Shown piece by piece: positions 20,905-30,583 of a stretch of DNA of 64,000 nt (the first letter of the stretch is position 1; each line of letters opens with the position of its first letter). The DNA is from Paulinella micropora (Eukaryota; Cercozoa; Imbricatea; Euglyphida; Paulinellidae), in assembly GCA_019918135.1 (NCBI GenBank), contig WBZZ01002773.1, positions 1-64,000 of the forward strand. Direction: 5' to 3'. Both the position numbers and the translations under genes were made by a program. Under the pieces are notes generated by a model. The model ran no database searches. It worked only from the letters and a program-made list of their open reading frames with translations, and had not been told where the DNA came from.

Positions 20905-20924
20905 TTTTTTCCTGTGAATAATAG

Positions 20925-21676
20925 ACCAGGACATCGCCAAGGATGAAATCTGCACCGAGCTGGCAGCGCAATGCAAGCAGCTTATGAAGGAACAAGAGCG
21001 GGGGTTCAAAAATGAAGCTGAATTTCAACAGTGGAAGGTGAGGAGCCAAACTCATCACAAAATCCATCGGGAAAATCGTTTCCAAACCACTAAGCGGAAG
21101 TCTGGAGCACCTCTTGACCTTCGATCGATTGTTTGCTCTTTTGACGGGACACCCCCTGTGCTCGTTCCTTCATGTCGACGCAAATCCACTGACTTTAAAG
21201 GTAAGTACGTTATTCGTCTTGGCCTTGGGGTGTTCAGTTGTTACAGAACCAGGAAAAGTTGCATCTACACTCACGGCCCTGGTATTGAAAAAGGTCAGAA
21301 CAGTACAATCTCTATCCTTTACCACATGCTACGGAGTCGGCTGTGGAGCACTGACACTATGGCCGCATGGAAGCTCTTCATTGAGTTTGACGGAGGGGGC
21401 GAAAATACTGGCTGGGGTATGTATGGCTTTATCAACTTCATTATCTGGGCGGGATGGTTTTTGCAAGGACAGACTCATCGAAATCTCCCACACCATGGGT
21501 TTTCCGGTGATGATCAGAAGTTTCGCACGATGAGACGAGGGTTAGGCACTACCTTTTTAACCACAAGCATCGCTCAGGCTTTGTTCAAGCTGCTTCGCGC
21601 GTTCACCAAAGACAAAGAACGTATTGTCGTCTGTATCCTGATCACCAGTTATGACTGGGTGAATTTTTTTTCACCA
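20925..21676 (+). CDS. DUF7869-type transposase core exons
   Basis: After the acceptor at 20924 come IAKDEICTELAAQCKQLMKE, an exon to 21200 (donor GTAAGT) and, from about 21247, CIYTHGPGIEKGQNSTISIL then LFIEFDGGGENTGWGMYGFI and LPHHGFSGDDQKFRTMRRG. Spacing of FIEFDGGGEN and the later DDQ..F segment resembles DUF7869-type domains (Dn..GqNkn, GHTHedvDq.F), considered RNase H-like transposases. The exon is cut by the Polinton after SYDWVNFF. A run of eight T (21664-21671) again sits at a one-base frame change relative to the sequence right of the Polinton. Confidence 0.5.
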
Positions 21677-21683
21677 TCATTGC
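21677..21683 (+). repeat. Target-site duplication of the Polinton, left
   Basis: TCATTGC directly before the element, repeated at 43139-43145 directly after it. Polintons usually make about 6-bp duplications; one base may be chance identity. Confidence 0.8.
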
Positions 21684-21886
21684 AGAAGATGATTACCCTT
21701 TTTGCGCAGGTATTTTTAAAAATGCGCAGTTATTTTTTACAGAGATAAGCACCCTTTTAGGGGCATTTTAGAGAGATGATTACCCTTTTCGCGCAGGTAT
21801 TTTTCAAGCAAAATACCAGCCCGAAAAGGGTCTTTTAGGACCAAATCGCCAAAAATCAACAAACAAGAAATCAAGTAGAAATCAAG
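21684..21886 (+). repeat. Polinton terminal inverted repeat, left
   Basis: 203 bases matching the reverse complement of 42936-43138 with no difference seen by eye. Inside it the motif GATTACCCTTTTTGCGCAGG is repeated in a slightly different form about 90 bases further in, as a sub-terminal repeat. Confidence 0.95.
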
Positions 21887-22231
21887 TAGAAATCAAAAAG
21901 GAAGAAGGAAATTACCTCAGTCGTTGTTGCCACCACCCTCCACCTCTATCACAAACAAGTATGATATGTTTGCTTCTTTCGTTCTTTGTTCTTTCGTGAT
22001 CAGACTTTCAGTCATTTTATTTTTTGCGGTAATGCGGTAAAATGGGACCTCCCCACCGCTGGGCTGGACAACTTTTTATTCTGGATTTTCATTAAATTAT
22101 GCTAACTATTACCAATATTCACCCGACCCCTAATTAAAAAAAGGAAATACAAAAAGCCCACCACAGACGGCAAAAAAATTTCCTATTAAATAATAAGACA
22201 TAATAAGACAACAAAGGACGACAAAGGACAA
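21887..22231. other. Polinton left spacer, no gene seen
   Basis: AT-rich, no coding frame of quality. A one-and-a-half copy repeat of AAATCAAGTAG straddles the inner end of the terminal repeat, and TAATAAGACA and ACAAAGGACG are each tandemly doubled just before the first gene. Confidence 0.6.
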
Positions 22232-22897
22232 ATGCCGGACTACAAACAAGGAAAGATTTATGCTATTCGTTCATACCAGACAGACCAAATATATGTTGGT
22301 TCCACTACAAACCCATTACATAAAAGATTGTTTCAACATAGAAGAGCATTTAAGATATGGAAAGATGGAAAACGAAATTATATATCTTCTTTTGAAATTT
22401 TAAAATATGATGATAACTATATTGAATTGATAGAAGAATACAAATATGATAATAAAATACAATTAAGTAGGAGAGAAGGAGAAATAATCAGAGCTGAATT
22501 AAATTGTATTAATAAAAGAATTGAGGGCAGAACAATCAAAGAATGGAAAGGGGATAATGAAGAAAAAATTAAACAACAAAGACGAGAATATTACGAAGAT
22601 AACAAAGACCAATACAAGATACAAGAGAAGATTGTTAAAGAAAGATGTAAGAAATATAGAGATGAAAATAGGAAATACGACAAACAAAAAAATCATTTAT
22701 CAGAAGAAAGAAAAAAGAAAAAATCTGAATATTTTAAAAAATATAGAGAGACTAACAGGGAGAAATTGAAAGAAAATAAAAACAAAAAAATCAGTTGTGT
22801 ATGTGGAGGAAAATACAATAGTTCTCATAGAATTAGACATATAACTACTGCTAAACATTTTGATAACCTTATCGGCTTAAATGTGTTCGGTTATTAA
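22232..22897 (+). CDS. GIY-YIG nuclease 1
   Basis: 221 residues. The N-terminus KIYAIRSYQTDQIYVGSTT gives the GIY-YIG core as IYA and YVG, followed by a conserved arginine in HKRLFQHRR and a glutamate in REGEIIR. The long basic middle is helical, and the C-terminus CVCGGKYNSSHRIRHITTAKH looks like a zinc finger. Such enzymes cut DNA and in Polinton-like viruses and giant viruses are often free-standing homing-type nucleases. Related copies lie at 32272 and 36749. Confidence 0.85.
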   Translation: MPDYKQGKIYAIRSYQTDQIYVGSTTNPLHKRLFQHRRAFKIWKDGKRNYISSFEILKYDDNYIELIEEYKYDNKIQLSRREGEIIRAELNCINKRIEGRTIKEWKGDNEEKIKQQRREYYEDNKDQYKIQEKIVKERCKKYRDENRKYDKQKNHLSEERKKKKSEYFKKYRETNREKLKENKNKKISCVCGGKYNSSHRIRHITTAKHFDNLIGLNVFGY

Positions 22898-23862
22898 AGG
22901 TCTAACTTTTCAACTCGCTTTCTAATTCTATTTGAAGTTCTTATATTTCCTTCATCAACATCTTCTCTTTTTAATTGTTCTTTTATTTTTTTCTCCTTTG
23001 TTATTTTTTTAAGTTTAGTTTCTATCTGTTCCTCATCATCAACCTGTTTATTCAGCTTAGTTTTTAATAATTCGCGGGGGCTGACTAGTTCGTCATTACT
23101 TAGAACGACTTTGAAACCAGAACGACCATTAACTGTATATATTTTTTTAGACCAAGTTTTTCCACCTTTGCTGAAAATACTTCTTTTTAATTCCTTTCTC
23201 ACTTTATCACCATTTTCAAATTCTTCTATTAAATGGTCTCGTTGTATTCGTTGTTTATTTTTATTAACACCCTTAAATACATCAATCGGCTTAGCTTGAA
23301 TTGTTCTGTGAAACCTCATATTATAAGCATCAACCATATCATCAATCCAAGAAATCCAGTCAAAATTACCATTAGTTTCAAATAAAATGTCAAGCCACCG
23401 CCTTATCGTCCGTATTACTCTATCTACGATAGCAAGAGCCCGGTGGTCTCCTATTTCAACCGTCCGATGTTCAATATTATTCTCTCTGAAATAATCTTTA
23501 ACCATTCCTTTATATTCACTTCCACTGTCGGTAGTAATGCTTTCTGGTGTGTATGGTATTGATTTCAAAGCCATATAAACTTCCTTAGCCGTTTTGTTTT
23601 TAAGCGGTTTAATGATTAAAAATCGGCTGTGAGTGTCAATCCAAAATAACATCCAGGCATAACCTTTATTTCCTTTCTTGTCTTTAAGTTTAGACATATC
23701 AGCCAAATCTACAAATACTTGTTTAAGTGGTTTGTCAGACCATATAGTATTCCATTTATCGGTCGGCAATCTTTTTTGATAATGAATTTCAAGTGCTTGT
23801 TGTTCCTTTCTTTCATCCACATCCTCCACAACTTCATTATTTCCTGTATGCTTATGGTCCAT
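22894..23862 (-). CDS. Polinton integrase (rve family)
   Basis: 322 residues from the ATG at 23862. The catalytic core has the first aspartate in VFVDLADMSK (D52) and the second in ITTDSGSEY (D112), then HRALAIVDRVIRTIRRWLD in the place of the third acidic helix. The C-terminal part, GDKVRKELKRSIFSKGGKTW, resembles the SH3-like or chromo-like tail of LTR and Polinton integrases. It would insert the element into host DNA and create the short target duplication. Its gene ends within 4 bases of GIY-YIG gene 1, tail to tail. Confidence 0.9.
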   Translation of the reverse strand: MDHKHTGNNEVVEDVDERKEQQALEIHYQKRLPTDKWNTIWSDKPLKQVFVDLADMSKLKDKKGNKGYAWMLFWIDTHSRFLIIKPLKNKTAKEVYMALKSIPYTPESITTDSGSEYKGMVKDYFRENNIEHRTVEIGDHRALAIVDRVIRTIRRWLDILFETNGNFDWISWIDDMVDAYNMRFHRTIQAKPIDVFKGVNKNKQRIQRDHLIEEFENGDKVRKELKRSIFSKGGKTWSKKIYTVNGRSGFKVVLSNDELVSPRELLKTKLNKQVDDEEQIETKLKKITKEKKIKEQLKREDVDEGNIRTSNRIRKRVEKLDL

Positions 23863-23943
23863 TGCTGTATGCGGCTAAAAAAGTAAGGTAGTTTATCACG
23901 ATATATAAAAGAGTAAATAATAAGTCGTGCATAAAGTTATATA

Positions 23944-24444
23944 TTAGAATTTAAGAAAAATTTTAGATGTATCATTATTTTCTTTTTTTGACTTCTCTGG
24001 TTGTCCCGCATAAACATTGACATTAACACGGCCAGTCTTCTTACCTTTACCTTTCTTAGGCTGTTCCTCTTCTTCACTTTCGCTCTCACTCTCACTCTCC
24101 TCTTCCACTTTCTTTTTTACCACTTTCTTCGCCTTCTTCTGCTTAGTCTTCAATTTTATACCCGCAACCCGTTGTGCGACGATATCTACAAAGTCTTGTT
24201 CTACTTCCTCATCGCTTTCACTGCTCTCCTCACTTAGCTCACCGTCCCGCCCATCAATCATATCCTTAGCCAACTGTTTCTTTGACACATGGTCCATCTT
24301 TTCATCATTGGTCATTTCTTTCACATTTTTAGCCTCTTCCTCCGCGAGCAATTCCCTAGCCCTCTCAATCTTTCTTTGCTTAGCCTTTTCCTTTCGCCTC
24401 GCATTCGCGATTTTAAGATTTTCTACCGAAGATTTACCCGGCAT
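23944..24444 (-). CDS. K/E-rich small Polinton protein
   Basis: 166 residues from the ATG at 24444 (MPGKSSVENLKIANARRKEK). Highly charged, probably helical, with an acidic SESESESEEEE patch near residue 120 next to KKGKGKKTGR. Head-to-head with the fibre gene, sharing a promoter region of 65 bp. A near relative is at 7-243. Function unknown. Confidence 0.7.
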   Translation of the reverse strand: MPGKSSVENLKIANARRKEKAKQRKIERARELLAEEEAKNVKEMTNDEKMDHVSKKQLAKDMIDGRDGELSEESSESDEEVEQDFVDIVAQRVAGIKLKTKQKKAKKVVKKKVEEESESESESEEEEQPKKGKGKKTGRVNVNVYAGQPEKSKKENNDTSKIFLKF

Positions 24445-24509
24445 ACTTGCTTGCTATGGGTTGCTATATTTTTCCTAAATATAATATTTTAATTAAGATA
24501 ATATATACA

Positions 24510-27500
24510 ATGAGCCAATATAAATCGCTCTTAGGCTTGTCTGAAATTGCGGTGGATTCACTAGATATAAAAAATTTAGATTTAACGAACACAAACATAG
24601 TGGGCTTATACACAGATAGGGTGCCAGAAGATGCTGACCCCGTAAATCTTTACTTTACTAATAGCCGATTTGATGCGAGGTTGGCTTTAAAATCAACGAC
24701 CGACTTAAAAGAAGGCACTAATCTATACTATACTGATGGTAGGTTTGATGCGCGACTAACCACTAAATCAACCACTAACCTAGCCGAAGGAACTAACTTA
24801 TACTACACCACAGCAAGGGCTAATACAGATTTTGACACAAGGATAGCAACTAAATCAATAGATGCTTTAAGTGATGTAATCATAACAGGCACCCCCGCTG
24901 ATAACCAACTGCTCATTTACAGCACGGGGCAATGGCGAAATGTTGCTTCTCCTTTTCTTAGATTGGATGGCCTCACTATGATGTTTGGAAATTTAAATAT
25001 GGGAGGTTTTAATGTAGTAAATGTCGGCACTGTTGATGGTATTGATGTTTCTGCTCTTGATAGTTCGGTTGTAAAACTAACAGGAGACCAGACTATAACA
25101 GGAAACAAAACATTTACTACTTATGTGGCCGTAAAAGACTCAAATCCATTAAACACTGGCAAGTTATTCTTCAATTACAACAATAATATGGGTTCTATTT
25201 ATTCGTCGGAGGCGGGTGGAGCCACGGGCTATCCACTAACTATTGTAGGCTCGTCCATACTTTTTGCTCCAACAACAGGGGGTGGAATGACATTGGCGAG
25301 CAATGTTTTAAATTTTAACAGCTCAACAGCAATCAGCGGACTGCCCGCACCATTCTATGATGGCGATGCTTCAACAAAAGCATATACCGATACGAAACTG
25401 GCCAAGGACGGCACAGCGGCTATGACGGGCAGTTTAAATATGGGTGGATTTTCAATAACAAATGTGAATTTGGTTGATGGTATTGATGTTTCTACTCTTG
25501 ATACTTCGGCCGTAAAACTAACAGGAGACCAAACCATAGCGGGTATTAAGACATTTAGCAGTATAATAAATGCGAGTGCTGGTCTTGATATGAAAAGTCA
25601 AAGTATAACAAATGTAAATCTTGTTGATGGTGTGGATGTTTCTGCCCTTGATACTTCGGTTGTCAAACTAACAGGAGACCAAACCATAGCAGGGAATAAA
25701 AAATTTACTTCAACAATAGAAGTGCGGGGTGCCACAGGTCCAGCCGCTTTTGATGGTATTGGTATTGCCTTTGATACGGCGACAAATATAGGAGAGATTG
25801 TGGCACAAAAAATAGCAACCGCGGCCTATTATCCAATACAAATAACAGGGTCATATGTTGATTTATATGCGGGTGATAATGTAATCGCGACAGCAACGGG
25901 CACGACACTATCTTTAAACAACAGAAAAATAACAAATTTGGCCACACCGACATTATCAACCGACGGAGCAACAAAAGGATATGCGGACACATTAGACGGA
26001 CAAAATGTGAAACTAACAGGAAACCAAACCATAGCAGGAATTAAGACATTTAGCAGTGCCCTTGAAATAACAGGAAATTCAACGAATGCCACAACAAAAG
26101 GAACATTCGTGGTTTTTAACTCCACAGCCAATATAGGAACTATTGGATGCCTTGATATGGGCACGGGTGTAAATTATAACTTTGAAATAAATGCGAAAAA
26201 AATAAGTTTCATTATTGATGGGGCGATAGTCGGTTGGGTAAATGCTTCGGGGCTAGATTGTAATAGTAGCAAAATAGCCAACCTTGGAACTCCGACATTA
26301 TCAACGGATGGAGCAACAAAAGGATATGCGGACACATTGGACGGACAAAATGTAAAACTAACAACAGACCAAACCATAACAGGAAGTAAAACATTCAACG
26401 GGGCGAGCACTGTGATAAAATATCTAACTTTAACGAACAATGCCGATTTTAATAATCAAACTATCACTAATGGCGGAAATATAACATATAATGGTGCGAG
26501 GATATTAAACCAAAATGGAGGAGATATCTTTTTCAGTCAGACATCAGGTGATTACCAATATTTCTTATATACTCTAAATACGGCTTCAAGCGGAACCGCG
26601 AACCAACGAGGCTACCTATTTACGAATGTAGCATCTGATGTAAAAGGAGCGGGACTTTATATTTCAAAACTTTTGGATAATAAAAGTGCTTCGTCTGACA
26701 TTGTCCGTTTTAACAATGCGGGCGGTATGAAGTTTTATGGAGCCTTAGATATGAACTCAAACAACATAACAAATGGTGGAACAATAACAGGAACTACATT
26801 AACGGCAACTGCTGGGATATCAACAACAACATTAACAACAACCGACAATATAGTAGTAGGAGCGGGTAAAAGTGTGATTATTGATAGAAGTGCTGTTGCT
26901 AATAATAAACTGGTTTTATATGATAGTGGAACACCTTCAACAACTGGATTTTATGGATTTGGTATTGCTAGTAATACATTAATTTATAATGTTAATGCTT
27001 CAACGGATAGCCACGTATTTTACTATGCTGCAACAAATGAATTATTTAGAATTAACAACACAGCAATCACTGCTTCAAAGGCAATAACGGCAAATGCGGG
27101 CATATCTGTTGTTAATAGCACGGCAGATATAAGAGGAGAAGCAAGAAGTGGGTCTCATGCTACACCAGTCGGGTTATATGTCACAGCCAATCTTGGAGCA
27201 TCTTCTGGCGGTGTTGAATTTAGACACAGCAACGGGACACAGGGAGTTGGTTTTGGCTATAATTCAATATATGCTACGGGAAGCAGCACTAACCAAGATT
27301 TAAATTTTTATGCGAGGGGGACTGGCGTAATCTATGCTCAGAGTGATACAAGCCTAACAACAGCATCCAGCGGATTTTTAACATTAAGAAAAAGACCAGG
27401 CAATACGACAAACCCACAAATATTTATGAAAGCAGGAGACTCATCGGGTTATGCAGTAGTAATGAATACAGGTGGCTTATTACACGCTTGGTCAACTTCA

Positions 27501-27944
27501 TTATCAAATGGTGAAAACAATACAGGATATGTTTTTATGTATGCGGGAGCAAATACATGGTCTTCTGGTTCAGACAGGCGATTAAAATCAGATATTAAAA
27601 CACTAGACTGCGGGGATTGTTGCGATAAACTTATGAAAATAAATTGCTGTTCATATTATTTGAAATCAGACGAAAAGAAACAGAAAAAGAACCACGGATT
27701 TATTGCGGATGAAGTAAAAAAAATATTTCCAGAATTTGTATCTGAAAGTGGAATAAAAGCAGACGATGGAAATGGAAACTTTGAAGGTATATCATACACG
27801 GACTTCATTCCAATACTGGTCAGTGCTTTTCAACATTTGACTGAAAAGGTAGTTAATTTAGAAAAAGAAAATAAAACTTTACTTAATATATTACAAGACC
27901 AAACCAACCAATTAGCAGAAATACGAGCAGTTTTATTTCCGTAA
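24510..27944 (+). CDS. Fibre protein with S74 chaperone domain
   Basis: 1144 residues from the ATG at 24510, which follows AATATATACA directly; the frame is open upstream but without homology. The N-terminus holds about three LKEGTNLYYT-type repeats, then beta-rich repeats with KLTGDQTI and NMGGF. Residues about 1015-1144 are a Peptidase_S74 intramolecular chaperone domain: SGSDRRLKSDIKTL with the serine/lysine pair, HGFIADEVKKIFPEFV, and a C-terminal coiled coil. In phage tailspikes this domain drives trimer folding and then cuts itself off. A host-attachment fibre is the likely role. Confidence 0.85.
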   Translation: MSQYKSLLGLSEIAVDSLDIKNLDLTNTNIVGLYTDRVPEDADPVNLYFTNSRFDARLALKSTTDLKEGTNLYYTDGRFDARLTTKSTTNLAEGTNLYYTTARANTDFDTRIATKSIDALSDVIITGTPADNQLLIYSTGQWRNVASPFLRLDGLTMMFGNLNMGGFNVVNVGTVDGIDVSALDSSVVKLTGDQTITGNKTFTTYVAVKDSNPLNTGKLFFNYNNNMGSIYSSEAGGATGYPLTIVGSSILFAPTTGGGMTLASNVLNFNSSTAISGLPAPFYDGDASTKAYTDTKLAKDGTAAMTGSLNMGGFSITNVNLVDGIDVSTLDTSAVKLTGDQTIAGIKTFSSIINASAGLDMKSQSITNVNLVDGVDVSALDTSVVKLTGDQTIAGNKKFTSTIEVRGATGPAAFDGIGIAFDTATNIGEIVAQKIATAAYYPIQITGSYVDLYAGDNVIATATGTTLSLNNRKITNLATPTLSTDGATKGYADTLDGQNVKLTGNQTIAGIKTFSSALEITGNSTNATTKGTFVVFNSTANIGTIGCLDMGTGVNYNFEINAKKISFIIDGAIVGWVNASGLDCNSSKIANLGTPTLSTDGATKGYADTLDGQNVKLTTDQTITGSKTFNGASTVIKYLTLTNNADFNNQTITNGGNITYNGARILNQNGGDIFFSQTSGDYQYFLYTLNTASSGTANQRGYLFTNVASDVKGAGLYISKLLDNKSASSDIVRFNNAGGMKFYGALDMNSNNITNGGTITGTTLTATAGISTTTLTTTDNIVVGAGKSVIIDRSAVANNKLVLYDSGTPSTTGFYGFGIASNTLIYNVNASTDSHVFYYAATNELFRINNTAITASKAITANAGISVVNSTADIRGEARSGSHATPVGLYVTANLGASSGGVEFRHSNGTQGVGFGYNSIYATGSSTNQDLNFYARGTGVIYAQSDTSLTTASSGFLTLRKRPGNTTNPQIFMKAGDSSGYAVVMNTGGLLHAWSTSLSNGENNTGYVFMYAGANTWSSGSDRRLKSDIKTLDCGDCCDKLMKINCCSYYLKSDEKKQKKNHGFIADEVKKIFPEFVSESGIKADDGNGNFEGISYTDFIPILVSAFQHLTEKVVNLEKENKTLLNILQDQTNQLAEIRAVLFP

Positions 27945-27964
27945 GGACAAGCCCTTACAAACCC

Positions 27965-28016
27965 AATATAGTTTTTGAGATTGTAAGTGGTTTTTGAAAA
28001 AAAGCACTTACTACTA
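27965..28016 (+). promoter_or_regulatory. Conserved leader hairpin, copy 1
   Basis: AATATAG, then TTTTTGAGATTGTAAGTGG, a T/A spacer and GCACTTAC; GTAAGTG pairs with CACTTAC over 7 bases and the TTTTT/AAAAA inner part extends it. The ATG at 28017 follows directly. About 38 of 40 bases equal copy 2 ahead of the capsid gene. Confidence 0.6.
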
Positions 28017-28358
28017 ATGCCCCCTAGATTACACCCACCACCAATCATAGAAGTAGATGGAGGCGAACTCACACCAGAGTTAAAGAACCGTGTGCTAGAT
28101 GTCCAAATTAAGCAGGAAGAAAAAAAATTAGACCACGAATACGAGGACAGCTGGGATTGCTGTTTGACTAAGCGAAAAACTGACAGCCGACTTATCAAAT
28201 ACTTGTTTCAAATGGGTATCATTATCGCCATCATCACCCTTTGTATCGTGAGGTTGTCTGAAAAGAACTTACCGTGTGAAGTTGCCAACACTTATGTTGG
28301 TATTTTAACACTATTAATAGGCATCTGCCTTCCTAGCCCATCTAGTTCAAAGAAGTGA
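28017..28358 (+). CDS. Small membrane protein
   Basis: 113 residues from the ATG at 28017 (MPPRLHPPPIIEVDGGELTP). A charged N-terminal half is followed by two hydrophobic segments, YLFQMGIIIAIITLCIV and NTYVGILTLLIGICL. It shares its leader hairpin with the capsid gene, so it is likely made at the same time and may be a virion membrane or assembly protein; that is inference. No family recognised. Confidence 0.6.
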   Translation: MPPRLHPPPIIEVDGGELTPELKNRVLDVQIKQEEKKLDHEYEDSWDCCLTKRKTDSRLIKYLFQMGIIIAIITLCIVRLSEKNLPCEVANTYVGILTLLIGICLPSPSSSKK

Positions 28359-28577
28359 GCATTCATACAGATAGACTTTATACCAAGAGCTATCACCAGC
28401 ACAGATTAGCGGAATGGCTTCATCAAAACTAACACACCAGTCTGACATCGGCTTATACACACATCCCTTTTGAATACACCACACACAACTTTCATTTTTT
28501 TTAACACTGACTCGCGAATAGAAATCACAAGCAGTCCGACCTAACACAGAGCACACAAATAATAATATTAATAACAT
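28347..28577 (-). CDS. Small secreted cysteine-rich protein
   Basis: 76 residues from the ATG at 28577. MLLILLFVCSVLG is a clear signal peptide, followed by eight cysteines (CDFYS, CVWCIQKGCV, WCVS, CAG, ECSLL). Its end overlaps the neighbouring plus-strand gene by 12 bases. Convergent with that gene. The role is unknown. Confidence 0.5.
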   Translation of the reverse strand: MLLILLFVCSVLGRTACDFYSRVSVKKNESCVWCIQKGCVYKPMSDWCVSFDEAIPLICAGDSSWYKVYLYECSLL

Positions 28578-28614
28578 AATATATTATACAACATGTAGAA
28601 ACAAAAAATCGCAA

Positions 28615-28977
28615 ATGACGGATTTCAAATACCAAAAGATTATTTTTCTCAGTAATGATTTTGCTGGCGGTAGCAAGACATTTGACAAAAACATTCAAAT
28701 GAGCTTTACACCAACAAGAATGAATGTAAAGTTTATCCACTATATGAACGATATGACTGAGACGAAAACGAAAATCCTTTATATGGACCGTATTGGAATT
28801 ATCGGCACATTCGCCGACAGCACCACGGCAAACATTTCAAATCTCGGTTATAATCTTGGAAATATCGGCTGGACCGACGGACAGTATTCGTTTAGGGTAT
28901 TGAAAACAGACAGCGGTAATATTGAGACTGACCAACTAGCTGGAAGAATTGTTATTTGTTTAGAATTTTTGGCTTGA
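28615..28977 (+). CDS. Hypothetical Polinton protein, 120 residues
   Basis: The ATG at 28615 opens MTDFKYQKIIFLSNDFAGGS. The sequence is balanced and probably beta-rich, without transmembrane segments or cysteine motifs. It lies 12 bases upstream of the packaging ATPase gene and on the same strand, so the two may be expressed together. The position next to the ATPase suggests a small virion protein, which is inference. Confidence 0.6.
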   Translation: MTDFKYQKIIFLSNDFAGGSKTFDKNIQMSFTPTRMNVKFIHYMNDMTETKTKILYMDRIGIIGTFADSTTANISNLGYNLGNIGWTDGQYSFRVLKTDSGNIETDQLAGRIVICLEFLA

Positions 28978-28989
28978 TAAAATATAGCG

Positions 28990-29811
28990 ATGGAAAAAAT
29001 TAACGATATACGAGTTAAACCAGTTAAGCAAAACGGAGATGGCGAGAAGCTGTCAAAAGGACATAAGTTATTTGGCGAGCCGTATGCCAATATTTTTCTT
29101 CTCGCTCGTAAAAAGAGTGGCAAGACGACCGCACTGTTTGAAATCCTGAAACGAACCACCCACAAAAAAACGAGGATTGTCATTATCGCCAGCACAATAC
29201 ACAAGGACCACATTTACAAAGAAATGGTTAAGCACTTCAAGAAGAAAGGCAATCCAATGGCTATATACACATATTTGAAAACGGATGGACTGTCTGTGAT
29301 TGATTACGAATTGGACAAGCTCAATAAGCCAGATGAGGAAGAAGGCGAAATCATTCAAGACGAGAAAGAAGAACCGAAGCCGAAGTTTTTATACTTTGGT
29401 AAAGAGGAAGAGAAGAAGAAGCAGGAGGGAGGCGAAAAACCACCGAGGCCGAGCAAATACATCACACCAGAAGTCGTTTTCGTGCTAGATGATTTGGGTA
29501 GTGGGTTAAGGGATAAATCAGTGAGCGACCTACTTAAAAAAAATAGACACTACAAGTCAAAGGTGATTATGAGCTCTCAGTATCTACAAGACCTTAGACC
29601 TGAGGCGATAAAACAATTAGACTACATTTTAATCTTTCCAGGTCAAAGTGTGGATAAAATGGAACTTGTATATAAGCATCTCTCTTTGGGATACGACCTT
29701 GAATACTTTATTGAAAAATATCACGAGGCGACAAAAGAACGATTTAACTTTTTGTATGTGGATGCGGTATCGGACGAGCTAAGGCAGAATTTTAATATTC
29801 GTTTTAAGTAA
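28990..29811 (+). CDS. A32-like DNA-packaging ATPase
   Basis: 273 residues from the ATG at 28990. Walker A is ARKKSGKTT (residues 39-47) and Walker B VVFVLDDLG (162-170); a sensor-like SSQYLQDLRP follows at about 195. This is the FtsK/HerA-type A32 ATPase found in Polintons, virophages, adeno-like viruses and giant viruses, which drives DNA into capsids. A charged insert of about 50 residues separates the two Walker motifs. Confidence 0.9.
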   Translation: MEKINDIRVKPVKQNGDGEKLSKGHKLFGEPYANIFLLARKKSGKTTALFEILKRTTHKKTRIVIIASTIHKDHIYKEMVKHFKKKGNPMAIYTYLKTDGLSVIDYELDKLNKPDEEEGEIIQDEKEEPKPKFLYFGKEEEKKKQEGGEKPPRPSKYITPEVVFVLDDLGSGLRDKSVSDLLKKNRHYKSKVIMSSQYLQDLRPEAIKQLDYILIFPGQSVDKMELVYKHLSLGYDLEYFIEKYHEATKERFNFLYVDAVSDELRQNFNIRFK

Positions 29812-29848
29812 TTTTTATATTATTTATTTTTTTCAGAACTATATATAG

Positions 29849-30169
29849 ATGCCAACATCACCAGTGATTATTTCACAACCAGCGGGATACAATATCGGAT
29901 ACAATCCAAGCCCAGTCAAAATGCCACAAGCAGGAGGTGCGAAGAACAAGAAGAAAGGAAAAAAGAAACAAACAGGAGGCAAAGTTAATTGGAAGAAAGT
30001 CGGACAAGCGATATTGGATGCTAATAGGTTTATCAAGAAGAACCAATTGATTTCAAGGGGTGCTACCTTTCTTAGCGATGTCGGAGTGCCTTATGCGGAC
30101 CGTGTAGCAAAGGCTGCGGCTAAGCAAGGATACGGCAAGCAACGAGGAGGAGCTGTTAAATTTAGGTAA
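29849..30169 (+). CDS. Small basic virion protein
   Basis: 106 residues from the ATG at 29849, directly behind TATATATAG. The N-terminus is glycine/lysine rich (AKNKKKGKKKQTGGKVNWKK) with double-glycine sites such as AGGA, TGGK and RGGA that resemble adenain-type cleavage sites. The helical middle reads VGQAILDANRFIKKNQLISR. This fits the small basic minor virion proteins (pX or pVI-like) of Polintons; cleavage by the protease at 30584 is inference. Confidence 0.6.
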   Translation: MPTSPVIISQPAGYNIGYNPSPVKMPQAGGAKNKKKGKKKQTGGKVNWKKVGQAILDANRFIKKNQLISRGATFLSDVGVPYADRVAKAAAKQGYGKQRGGAVKFR

Positions 30170-30233
30170 GGACAAACCACTCAAATAAAAAACTAAACCT
30201 TCTATTATTTTTTTTACTAATAATATAATAGTA

Positions 30234-30443
30234 ATGCGAAGTAAGCCGAAGAAACAAAGACCGCCGAGGATATACAGAACCAAAGATGGTCGGCCATATA
30301 TCAAAGTGAAAGGCAGACGAGCATATCTCAACTTTGGCGAGAAAACGAATGACCTTTCAACACTTCAAATCGTTAAACTGTTTCTGAAATATATGAAAGG
30401 GACAATAAAACGAAGAAAACACGAAAGACGAAGGAGCGAATAG
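30234..30443 (+). CDS. Very basic small protein
   Basis: 69 residues from the ATG at 30234, about half basic (MRSKPKKQRPPRIYRTKDGR, ending KRRKHERRRSE). Likely nucleic-acid binding and perhaps packaged with the genome. It lies 64 bases after the previous basic virion-type gene and behind AATATAATAGTA. No family recognised. Confidence 0.5.
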   Translation: MRSKPKKQRPPRIYRTKDGRPYIKVKGRRAYLNFGEKTNDLSTLQIVKLFLKYMKGTIKRRKHERRRSE

Positions 30444-30583
30444 TTAAGTCCGAATTCAATCGCCTTGAACACGAGAACCGCAACCAGATACAAAACAATC
30501 TGCTGAAAAAATATGAACTAATACACGAGCAGGAGCAAAAGGAAAAGAAGTTAAGAGAACAGGCAGAAGATGAAAAGAAAAGA

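Larger units (their letters stand above)
20153..20924 (+). other. Intron holding two SINEs
   Basis: Donor GTAGCA at 20153, acceptor AATAG ending at 20924. The 772-bp intron is mostly two SINE copies and (ATT)n tails, so the ancestral intron was short like its neighbours. Confidence 0.5.

Noticed and set aside
24510-27944. Phage contamination suggested by the S74 fibre
   Set aside because: The gene lies inside intact Polinton terminal repeats with matching base composition and a related copy at the left edge.
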